The notes below the pieces were generated by a model that worked only from the letters and a program-made list of their open reading frames with translations, did not search any database and was not told the DNA's origin. Shown piece by piece: positions 15,303 to 21,066 of a DNA stretch of 21,066 nucleotides. This DNA is from a bacterium (GTDB lineage: Bacteria; Cyanobacteriota; Vampirovibrionia; Obscuribacterales; Obscuribacteraceae), in NCBI GenBank assembly GCA_030431355.1, contig JAUIJG010000030.1:1-21066 (forward strand), in the 5' to 3' direction. The translations under genes and the position numbers were made by a program. The stretch's first letter is position 1, and the number at the start of each line of letters is the position of its first letter.

Positions 15303-16886
15303 ATGGCTAAAAAGCAAAATTCAGAAGATTTGAGTTGCTTCCTTGAGATTCTGCCCGTAGAAATCAAAGAGAAGCTGAAAGATGACACAGAAGGACTGTA
15401 CGAGGTTGTTATGGACCTCGGTCGCCTGCCGGAAGCGCGTTACCAGAGTAAAAACGCGGTCAAGCTATCGGATCAAGTGATTACCCAGGCTGATCTTGAT
15501 GCGGCGATAGATAAAATAGGCGAGTTTAGCGGAGACAATCGTGCCGGGATTGAGAGAACCCTGCACCGAATTTCTTGCATTCGCAACAGAACAGGAAAGG
15601 TGATCGGTCTGACTTGTCGGGTAGGCCGGGCTATCACAGGAACAATAACGATTATCAGGGATCTGGTCGAGTCGAACAAATCCATTTTGATCCTTGGTCC
15701 TCCCGGGGTTGGTAAAACCACCAAATTGCGAGAGATGGCCAGGGTATTGTCCGACGAGCTTGATAAGCGGGTAGTCGTCATCGATACCTCCAACGAGATT
15801 GCCGGAGATGGTGACGTTCCCCACCCTGCTATTGGAAATGCCAGGAGAATGCAAGTTCCCCATCCCGCGCAACAGCACGCGGTGATGATTGAAGCCGTCG
15901 AGAACCACACACCGGAAGTCATCATTATCGATGAAATCGGTACCGAAGAAGAAGCCCAGGCCGCAAGAACCATCGCGGAAAGAGGTGTGATGCTGATCGG
16001 TACTGCCCATGGAAACGCGCTGGATAACTTGCTGAAGAATCCAGTTCTGGTTGATCTCGTCGGTGGTATCGAAACAGTTACCCTCGGTGATGATGAAGCC
16101 AGGCGTCGGGGAACCCAGAAGACGGTTCTTGAAAGAGCAAACTCTCCTACTTTCGACATCTGTGTGGAGATTCTGGACAGGCAGACCCTTGCGGTGCATC
16201 GCAACGTTAGCGAAGCAGTGGATCAGCTGCTTCGGGGTTGGAAAATTCATCCTGAAATTCGTAAGAGAGATGACAGCACAGGGGAAGTATCGGTTCTTCA
16301 GAATCAGGAGCCGGTTGCCACGAATGCCGAAGGTCTTCAGCCCATCGCATCAGACTGGGCAGGTCCTCGGGAGACGCATCTGAAGGTCTATCCTTACGCG
16401 GTTAGCAAAGGTCTTTTGGAGCGCGTGGTCAAAACACTTCAGCTACCTGTAGAAGTAGTTAAATCCATTGACGAAGCTGACGCAATCGTGGCTTTGAAGA
16501 GCTATGCCCGGGCAGGAGCAAAAATCCACTCCCTGGCGGAGGCTCGCCAAATTCCCGTTTATGTGGTTAAGAGCAACAACTTGCCCCAGATTCAAAAAAT
16601 TCTGAGGGAAGCTTTGCAGCTTGATTCCGAAGTGGGTGCGGTGGACATCGAGGGTGATATAGATGAAACCGAAGTCGCTCTGGAAGAAGCCAGGCAGGCT
16701 ATCACGAAAGTGATGGATCGCCTGGAGCCGGTTGAGCTTGCGCCCAGGCGTGCTTATATCCGACGGCTTCAACACCAGCTTGTGGAGAGATTCAATCTAA
16801 CCAGTCGTTCCATAGGAGATGAGCCGATGAGACGATTGAGAATACTGCCTCCGGCTGGCTCCCAGAAGAATGTCGGATACATTTAA
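15303..16886 (+). CDS. Ycf45-type AAA ATPase with C-terminal R3H domain
   Basis: A 527-aa P-loop ATPase of the single-stranded nucleic-acid-binding R3H family, known from cyanobacteria, plastids (Ycf45) and Firmicutes relatives of SpoIIIAA. It has a Walker A GPPGVGKTT (132-140), a Walker B VIIIDEIG with Asp210 and Glu211, and the motif GTAHGNALDNLLKNP that marks SpoIIIAA-like ATPases. A linker and an alpha/beta domain (about 360-450) follow, then an R3H segment with Arg487 and His491 in RRLQH. The acting partner and substrate are unknown; binding to single-stranded nucleic acid is inferred from R3H. An alternative start at 15240 would add 21 serine/asparagine-rich residues. The gene ends nine bases from the convergent gene at 16896. 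Confidence 0.9.
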   Translation: MAKKQNSEDLSCFLEILPVEIKEKLKDDTEGLYEVVMDLGRLPEARYQSKNAVKLSDQVITQADLDAAIDKIGEFSGDNRAGIERTLHRISCIRNRTGKVIGLTCRVGRAITGTITIIRDLVESNKSILILGPPGVGKTTKLREMARVLSDELDKRVVVIDTSNEIAGDGDVPHPAIGNARRMQVPHPAQQHAVMIEAVENHTPEVIIIDEIGTEEEAQAARTIAERGVMLIGTAHGNALDNLLKNPVLVDLVGGIETVTLGDDEARRRGTQKTVLERANSPTFDICVEILDRQTLAVHRNVSEAVDQLLRGWKIHPEIRKRDDSTGEVSVLQNQEPVATNAEGLQPIASDWAGPRETHLKVYPYAVSKGLLERVVKTLQLPVEVVKSIDEADAIVALKSYARAGAKIHSLAEARQIPVYVVKSNNLPQIQKILREALQLDSEVGAVDIEGDIDETEVALEEARQAITKVMDRLEPVELAPRRAYIRRLQHQLVERFNLTSRSIGDEPMRRLRILPPAGSQKNVGYI

Positions 16887-16895
16887 ACGGCTTGG

Positions 16896-17177
16896 CTAGA
16901 CCTGGGATAGGTCTCGATTAGCTAATTTTTCCATATGTTTCTGCAGCGCAGCCAGTTCTTCCAGGTTGCGCTCCAGAGCTGCTTCGATCTCTTCGATAGA
17001 GCCATTTTGGATGATCTCTCGGGTCTGGGCTTCCATCTTGGAGATATTGTCGGCCACAGCTTGATCCATTCCCTTGGGGTGGTGCATAAGCTTCTTGGCG
17101 TTCCAGTCTATGTCACTGCCATCGGTGGGACGCTCTTGAGCGTCTTCGGGAAGGTTGGGATTTTCTTTGTCTGTCAT
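16896..17177 (-). CDS. Small helical hypothetical protein (93 aa)
   Basis: Not recognised. The first 35 residues are polar and probably disordered; residues about 38-90 form one or two amphipathic, coiled-coil-like helices (AVADNISKMEAQTREIIQNG, then EEIEAALERNLEELAALQKH). It is acidic overall, with no membrane segment. It may be a small oligomerising or partner-binding protein. The ATG at 17177 follows a weak CTGGA-type site. It has a plausible promoter of its own at 17225-17252 and lies downstream of the acidic RHH protein gene on the same strand. Codon use is like the host genes. Confidence 0.65.
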   Translation of the reverse strand: MTDKENPNLPEDAQERPTDGSDIDWNAKKLMHHPKGMDQAVADNISKMEAQTREIIQNGSIEEIEAALERNLEELAALQKHMEKLANRDLSQV

Positions 17178-17224
17178 GTCTGGATTTCCAGAAATTCACC
17201 CGGGGAACTAAATCCCTATATACA

Positions 17225-17252
17225 CTAATACCACAACGATGTCCAGTTTCAA
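17225..17252 (-). promoter_or_regulatory. Predicted promoter of the 93-aa gene
   Basis: Read leftward, TTGAAA (17247-17252) and TATTAG (17225-17230) are separated by 16 bases, about 50 bases upstream of the start codon. Confidence 0.45.
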
Positions 17253-17295
17253 CGCCCGGAGAGTCTGAAATTGTCGGTTGTTGCAGGATTTTAGC

Positions 17296-18576
17296 TTATT
17301 TTCTTCGCTTCGGTGGCGGACCACTGCTGAGGTCATGCCGCTCTACGTCATCCTCAGGCTCTTCGTCTTCGTCATTGTCGGTGACCATGGATGAGTCCGG
17401 ACTCTTTTGTTCCTGGTCGGAGTCTTCTTCTTCCATCTGTTCTTCCTCGGTCTCCGGTTCCTGTTCCTGCTCCGTCAACTGGGTTGGTTCTTCCACTTGC
17501 TCCGTATTTTTTTTCTGGTCATATGCAGATTGGTGGGCATTCGGCTTTGATGCTTCGCTTTCTTCTTCCGGCTCAGTATTTTCTGGCTCCATATCTTCCG
17601 GTTCAGTATCTTCCGGAGATTCTTCGAACTGGTGTTCCACGATTCTGGTTTCTAGAGGGGCGTTCTCTCCGGTTTTCATCACTTCAAGAAGGGTGTCGTC
17701 CAGAAGGTCAGCAAGGGGATCGTCTTCTGATATGGGAAAAGAGTTGTGATCATCTTCGAAAGACCCAAGACGGGGAGAGATTGAGAAGGCTCTGTCGGCC
17801 ATCTCTTCGAGTTCATCGTTCGCTTCGTCCACCGCCGAAAGAACCTCTTGCATATCGGGGGCCGAGTGAGTAATCGCGGCGGCTTTCGCTTCTTCCGGAC
17901 TCTCTCCTTTTTCCGGATTACTTGTACTTGCCGTCGGCTCGGGCTCAGAGATGATTTCTGCTGTGTCTGCTTCAGGCGCTTGTTCGATGGGGTCGGAAAT
18001 TTGTTCTTCCTGAACTTGCTGTTGATCGTTCTCTTTGGAGGGAGCAGGTTCTGTGATAGGCTGCCTTTCGGCAGGGTCTTCTTCTTCGAGGGGGATGTCT
18101 TTGACCGGTGCCCGCCAGATTATCTTTTCCCTGTCGTCGGTGTTGGTAGAGCTGGCAGCGTATGTAGTGGCGTCTAATTCTTTGGATTTGTTTTTGGTAG
18201 TGGTGTCGATTATGGTGGCATAATCTGATGCCCCCGCCTCCTCCATGGTTGCTCCTCTGGAGTCGGAAAATTGCCCAAAATTATTGGTTTCCGGGAATTC
18301 ATAGAAGTCATTTCCGGATTGATCATAGTTCTCTTCTGCTTCGTTAATGAAAACCTGCATTTCTTGTTGCATCTTCAGAATTTCAGCATCGATCTGGTGG
18401 ATAGTCTCTAGCAGAAATTCAGGGCTGTCTAGTTCTCCATCCGGATTATCGAGAAGGCTAACCACTTGCTCCCTTAGAAAGCTTGTGGCTGATCGGTAGC
18501 CTGCTTGTTTGGCCAACCTTTGAGCTTCATTGAACCGCTTCTTGTCCAGCTTGATGACGATTTGGTGATCAGGCAT
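17296..18576 (-). CDS. Acidic low-complexity protein with RHH-like N terminus (426 aa)
   Basis: Residues 3-42 (IVIKLDKKRFNEAQRLAKQA and on) look like a ribbon-helix-helix unit: a short basic strand followed by two helices, as in small dimeric DNA-binding proteins. A coiled-coil-like stretch follows (about 55-85). The remaining 340 residues are very rich in Glu, Asp, Pro, Ser, Thr and Gln, with a TEPEDMEPENTEPEEE repeat near residue 330, and should be disordered. The protein ends in a sharply basic tail (PPPKRRK). No membrane segment or signal peptide is present. It may be a DNA-bound scaffold or decoy with an acidic arm; this is inference. The ATG at 18576 has only a weak ribosome site. A good promoter lies at 18671-18699. 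Confidence 0.75.
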   Translation of the reverse strand: MPDHQIVIKLDKKRFNEAQRLAKQAGYRSATSFLREQVVSLLDNPDGELDSPEFLLETIHQIDAEILKMQQEMQVFINEAEENYDQSGNDFYEFPETNNFGQFSDSRGATMEEAGASDYATIIDTTTKNKSKELDATTYAASSTNTDDREKIIWRAPVKDIPLEEEDPAERQPITEPAPSKENDQQQVQEEQISDPIEQAPEADTAEIISEPEPTASTSNPEKGESPEEAKAAAITHSAPDMQEVLSAVDEANDELEEMADRAFSISPRLGSFEDDHNSFPISEDDPLADLLDDTLLEVMKTGENAPLETRIVEHQFEESPEDTEPEDMEPENTEPEEESEASKPNAHQSAYDQKKNTEQVEEPTQLTEQEQEPETEEEQMEEEDSDQEQKSPDSSMVTDNDEDEEPEDDVERHDLSSGPPPKRRK

Positions 18577-18670
18577 TTGTTTGTTTCAACCAGAAATTTG
18601 AACTCTTACCTTGGAGTTTACCAGGATCGGCAGGCGAAATTTAGTTCTTTAGCTTTTGTTATTAACAAAT

Positions 18671-18699
18671 ACTATATAAAGCAGTAAAAGATAGTTCAA
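18671..18699 (-). promoter_or_regulatory. Predicted sigma-70-type promoter of the acidic RHH gene
   Basis: Read leftward, TTGAAC (18694-18699), a 17-base spacer and TATAGT (18671-18676). The -35 box begins directly after the T-run of the cassette 2 terminator. The leader to the ATG is about 90 bases. Confidence 0.65.
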
Positions 18700-18701
18700 A
18701 C

Positions 18702-18732
18702 AAAAGAGAAGCCGGCTTTCGGCTTCTCTTTT
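18702..18732 (-). terminator. Rho-independent terminator ending cassette 2
   Basis: Read leftward, AAAAGAGAAGCCG pairs with CGGCTTCTCTTTT around a five-base loop and is followed by TTTTGTTTG. It ends the transcript from 20600 and insulates it from the promoter of the acidic RHH gene next to it. Confidence 0.9.
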
Positions 18733-18754
18733 GGGCGTTGTTCTACGCTTTGGT

Positions 18755-19243
18755 TCAGGCGTAGTTGGCGAAGCCACCTTGTCCGTGCAGCCGGTTGAAG
18801 GCGAGCACGGTCGGGTCGGGATGAAGCATCGATTCTTCGCCGGCTTCGATGAAGAGTTCGAGCATCCCGTTCACTTCGTCCATGGAGTCGATCTTCTGGG
18901 CGAGCATCACGCAGAAGTCCGCCAGTCCGAGACCATGGGTGAGTGCTTCGCCGAACAGGCTCAGGTCGAGTCCGTCTGCAGCCGCTTCCACGAGAACCAC
19001 CAGGTCGGCTCCATGGCTTTCGAGTTCCTGGGAGTCGGGGTAGCGGGCACCGTCGTCTTCTCCGTGGCGAGCCAGGGTCGCTTGCAAGCGATCCGGTTCA
19101 CCGTTTTCGTCGACGAAGCGGTAGGCGTCGAGCGCTGTCGCTGCCACTGCCGATTTGAACGCTTCCGGAGTCCAGCCAAGGCCGAGTTCCGTGGAGTCGT
19201 TCACCATTGCGATTGTTGCCATCGTGTCTTTCATTGCTTTCAT
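18755..19243 (-). CDS. Hypothetical protein, paralogue A of cassette 2 (162 aa)
   Basis: Not recognised, but clearly related to the 154-aa product of 19841-20305. Residues 41-72 and residues 19-50 of the partner align without gaps with 21 of 32 identical, sharing RF-D-NG-PDR, A-LARHGED and ARY-DS. A second shared block is MDEVNGMLELFIEAGEE against MDKINGMVENFIEAVGEA. The protein is acidic, soluble and mainly helical. The ATG at 19243 has AGGAG six bases before it; the open frame extends upstream into the 145-bp repeat but with no ribosome site. It is the last gene before the terminator at 18702. Codons are G/C-ending, unlike the gene on its left. Confidence 0.75.
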   Translation of the reverse strand: MKAMKDTMATIAMVNDSTELGLGWTPEAFKSAVAATALDAYRFVDENGEPDRLQATLARHGEDDGARYPDSQELESHGADLVVLVEAAADGLDLSLFGEALTHGLGLADFCVMLAQKIDSMDEVNGMLELFIEAGEESMLHPDPTVLAFNRLHGQGGFANYA

Positions 19244-19255
19244 GTTTTTCTCCTT

Positions 19256-19400
19256 TTTTAGATTTGACGAGAGTTCTCGCCGGGCGTACCGATGTGGTTT
19301 CCCCAGTCGACCCCCATACCAGGGTCGACCAGCACCGAACCACACTCTCGGGAGAGAATGCGACCCGGCCTCCTCCGCAGGATGGTGCGGATTCAGGATT
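19256..19400 (-). repeat. 145-bp intergenic repeat, copy 1
   Basis: Differs from copy 2 (19691-19835) at one base only (A at 19338, G at 19773). It begins at the end of the upstream gene (its last two bases overlap that stop codon) and ends just before the ribosome site of the next gene. Read leftward it can form four hairpins: CCGCA/TGCGG, CTCTC/GAGAG, GTCGACCC/GGGTCGAC and CGAGA/TCTCG. Confidence 0.92.
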
Positions 19401-19677
19401 AGGCGACGCGTCCGAAGATGCGGCGCTCACGCTGCAGGTCCCAGGCCAGTTCGCGAGCGGCTTCGAGGGTCCATCCGGTGACGGCTTCGAAACGCTCGGC
19501 ATAGGACATGCGGCGACCGCGGCGATGGGTGCGATTCCGGCGGCTGCCGAAGATGCGGTTTTCGCGGCGGATTTCGCTGGCTTCGTCGACGGCGTCGCTC
19601 CAGGACCAACCGGTCTGGGCTTCGAATTCGGCGATTTCAGCGGCGGTCTTGGTGGTGGTGGTGTTTTCGTTGGTCAT
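19399..19677 (-). CDS. Hypothetical protein built of two 28-residue repeats (92 aa)
   Basis: Not recognised. Residues 18-45 and 63-90 are an internal duplication with a 45-residue period: 14 of 28 positions are identical, including FEA-TGW at the start and RRE-RIFG/RER-RIFG at the end. The two copies are joined by a very basic linker (SRRNRTHRRGRR). Each repeat probably makes a helix pair, and the basic linker suggests nucleic acid contact, which is inference. The GWT-x-EA pattern also appears near residue 23 of paralogue A. The ATG at 19677 has GGAG seven bases upstream. It lies between the two paralogues, flanked on each side by a 145-bp repeat. Codons are GC-rich. Confidence 0.72.
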   Translation of the reverse strand: MTNENTTTTKTAAEIAEFEAQTGWSWSDAVDEASEIRRENRIFGSRRNRTHRRGRRMSYAERFEAVTGWTLEAARELAWDLQRERRIFGRVA

Positions 19678-19690
19678 GGTATTGCTCCAG

Positions 19691-19835
19691 TTTTAGATTT
19701 GACGAGAGTTCTCGCCGGGCGTACCGATGTGGTTTCCCCAGTCGACCCCCATACCAGGGTCGACCAGCACCGGACCACACTCTCGGGAGAGAATGCGACC
19801 CGGCCTCCTCCGCAGGATGGTGCGGATTCAGGATT
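19691..19835 (-). repeat. 145-bp intergenic repeat, copy 2
   Basis: Same 145 bases as copy 1 save for one, exactly 435 bases away. It fills the gap between the stop of paralogue B and the ribosome site of the 92-aa gene. See copy 1 for the hairpins. Confidence 0.92.
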
Positions 19836-19840
19836 GTCGA

Positions 19841-20305
19841 TCAGTCAGCGGTGCCGAAGTTGGCGGTGCGTCCAGCCCAGAAGGCATTGGGATAGCGGGC
19901 CGCCAGTGCATTTGCCGTGACACAGCGTCCGCCCTGGACGAAGCCGCAGCCCTCGATGCGGGCGAAAGCGCGTTGGGCGGGGCAGGGTTCTGCCTTGGCT
20001 TCTCCGACGGCTTCGATGAAGTTCTCGACCATGCCGTTGATCTTGTCCATGCTGAGGCTGCCCTCGGCGATGATGTCGCTGAACATGGCGATTTCGAGAC
20101 CGAGGGTCATGGCGAAGCCGAGGCGTTCGAGATCGAGACCTTCTTCTTCCAGGGTGTCGGAGTCCGCATAGCGGGCGGTGGAGTCTTCGCCGTGGCGGGC
20201 CAGGATGGCTTCGACGCGGTCGGGGTTGCCGTTGGTATCTTCGAACCGGTGCTGGTCGAGATGATGGGCGGCGTTCATTGCAAGTTCGGAGTTCGTGTTG
20301 GTCAT
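19841..20305 (-). CDS. Hypothetical protein, paralogue B of cassette 2 (154 aa)
   Basis: Not recognised; paralogue of the 162-aa product of 18755-19243 through blocks RFEDTNGNPDR, AILARHGED, ARYADSD and MDKINGMVENFIEAVGEA. It differs at the C terminus, where about 30 extra residues with two cysteines (GCGFVQGGRC) and a WAG-x-TANFGTAD tail replace the short GGFANYA of paralogue A, while lacking A's first 20 residues. The ATG at 20305 has AAAGG eight bases before it, better than the in-frame GTG at 20314. It is the first gene of cassette 2, behind a leader of about 290 bases with two hairpins. It is acidic, helical and soluble in appearance, with GC-rich codons. Confidence 0.75.
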   Translation of the reverse strand: MTNTNSELAMNAAHHLDQHRFEDTNGNPDRVEAILARHGEDSTARYADSDTLEEEGLDLERLGFAMTLGLEIAMFSDIIAEGSLSMDKINGMVENFIEAVGEAKAEPCPAQRAFARIEGCGFVQGGRCVTANALAARYPNAFWAGRTANFGTAD

Positions 20306-20407
20306 GTAGTTCACCTTTCAGGGTTAGTTAAAGTGACCGTCACAGCTGGAATAGTTGCAACGGCTTGGAAGAATCAACCGGAAGTGAATTCCGAGTGATC
20401 CAGGGAA

Positions 20408-20459
20408 GGAGAAGGTTTTCTCCGGGGCATTCACGGAGCGATTCTTGAGAATTTCTCCG
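20408..20459 (-). other. Two hairpins in the cassette 2 leader
   Basis: GGAGAA-GGTT-TTCTCC (20408-20423) and a nested stem CGGAG/CTCCG (20434-20459) with ATTCT/AGAAT inside. Both lie between the promoter near 20600 and the first gene at 20305 and may control entry into the operon. Neither has a terminator T-run. Confidence 0.55.
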
Positions 20460-20597
20460 CAAAAACTGAAGTCGGCAATCGTCCTATGCATCGAAATGCA
20501 TTAATGGGAATTGCTTTGAAGTAATTAGAGAAGCTGTTTCGTGTCTGCTTTTCTGTGTTTCCTTGAATGAAAAGGATGTCCTTATGGATAACTCCAC

Positions 20598-20625
20598 CCT
20601 ATACACGGCTACTTGTTAGGAGCAA
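20598..20625 (-). promoter_or_regulatory. Predicted promoter of cassette 2
   Basis: Read leftward, TTGCTC (20620-20625), 16 bases, TATAGG (20598-20603), continuing GTGGAGT. A dyad ACTTG-7-CAAGT lies at the -35 end (20611-20627). Boxes, spacing, downstream GTGRAGT and dyad position match the cassette 1 promoter at 12030-12057. Confidence 0.55.
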
Positions 20626-20714
20626 GTGTTTTCTAATGATTCAAGGAGCATGATTAGTATTGAGGACCTTCCAATCTGGCTTATAGCTTTATTGGTCAGG
20701 GATGATGGCATATA

Positions 20715-20750
20715 GAGGGTAATAAAAGGGGTAGCAAAAGGGGTATTAAA
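20715..20750. repeat. Three 12-bp iteron-like direct repeats
   Basis: Three abutting units: GAGGGTAATAAA, AGGGGTAGCAAA and AGGGGTATTAAA. The consensus is RRGGGTANNAAA. Head-to-tail spacing of about one helical turn is what initiator-protein or regulator arrays use. No replication initiator gene is in the window. Confidence 0.6.
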
Positions 20751-20839
20751 GTACTGGGCCAAAAGCTAAACCCCATGGGAATTCCACGTAGCTTTGTCAA
20801 GAGTATTTTCTGTTAACTGGTTAGCGCAGCTAATAAGCT

Positions 20840-20853
20840 CTGTTTAATCTTTC
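20840..20853. repeat. Distal 14-mer shared by both cassette upstream regions, copy 2
   Basis: CTGTTTAATCTTTC, identical to 12263-12276 and at a similar distance from the downstream promoter. It sits 27 bases before the first 72-bp tandem repeat unit. Confidence 0.45.
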
Positions 20854-20880
20854 TATTTGAGTAAGTTAGTTGCGCTGAGG

Positions 20881-21066
20881 AGAATATGCCGGATTGGCAT
20901 AGGATTCGGTGGTTATGTATGCCAAAGTGGCATAAACGGGGCAGGTAGGCAGAGAATATGCCGGATTGGCATAGGATTCGGTGGTTATGTATGCCAAAGT
21001 GGCATAAACGGGGCAGGTAGGCAGAGAATATGCCGGATTGGCATAGGATTCGGTGGTTATGTATGC
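20881..21066. repeat. 72-bp tandem repeat array, cut by window end
   Basis: Units at 20881-20952 and 20953-21024 are identical, and a third starts at 21025 and runs off the window after 42 identical bases. Each full unit holds two 17-bp dyads, TATGCC-GGATT-GGCATA (20885-20901 in unit 1) and TATGCC-AAAGT-GGCATA (20918-20934). Centres are 33 and 39 bases apart in alternation. There are no variable spacers, so it is not a CRISPR array. Confidence 0.95.

Noticed and set aside
20881..21066. CRISPR array
   Set aside because: Units are contiguous and fully identical over 72 bases, with no variable spacers, and no cas genes are visible.

Overview
The window reads as a bacterial chromosome with two foreign-looking, GC-rich cassettes set into a background of roughly balanced base composition. 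The host genes are an archaeal/eukaryotic-type prolyl-tRNA synthetase, an alpha/beta hydrolase, a sodium:solute symporter, TldD and TldE, an Orn/Lys/Arg decarboxylase-like PLP enzyme and a Ycf45-type AAA ATPase with an R3H domain. The last two in tandem recall cyanobacteria and their non-photosynthetic relatives (Vampirovibrionia/Obscuribacterales). That placement is an inference from gene content and is not proven by the sequence.

Layout. 1-6701 (+): proS (5' end cut by the window), hydrolase and symporter packed with 0-1 base gaps, then tldD and tldE, closed by a strong bidirectional terminator at 6724-6752. 6772-7653 (-): a tyrosine recombinase with altered catalytic residues, behind a 550-base palindrome-bearing upstream region. 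8204-12057 (-): cassette 1, one apparent transcript with a promoter at 12030-12057, a 231-aa unknown protein, a HAD hydrolase, a TruD-type tRNA pseudouridine synthase, a 69-aa charged protein and a rho-independent terminator at 8204-8250. 12058-12643: a long hairpin-rich intergenic region. 12644-16886 (+): a second HAD phosphatase, the PLP decarboxylase and the R3H ATPase. 16896-18576 (-): a small hypothetical gene and a 426-aa, very acidic, low-complexity protein with a ribbon-helix-helix-like N terminus. 18702-20625 (-): cassette 2, made of two diverged paralogues flanking a 92-aa gene that is itself an internal duplication. These three genes are separated by two almost identical 145-bp structured spacers. 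20626-21066: a control-region-like stretch with three 12-bp iteron-like repeats and a 72-bp tandem repeat, each unit carrying two 17-bp palindromes; it runs off the window.

The most interesting signal is the likeness of the two GC-rich cassettes. Both lie on the minus strand and use G/C-ending codons. Both start from a similar promoter (TTGCTY, 16 bases, TATAGGGTG) behind a structured leader, with an identical 14-mer about 230 bases further upstream. Both have unusually long, hairpin-rich spacers (about 120-180 bases) between genes that would normally be packed closely. This suggests two segments of one element family, possibly phage- or plasmid-derived. Cassette 2 has the strongest claim to being undescribed: its proteins match no family I recognise and its spacers are better conserved than its genes.
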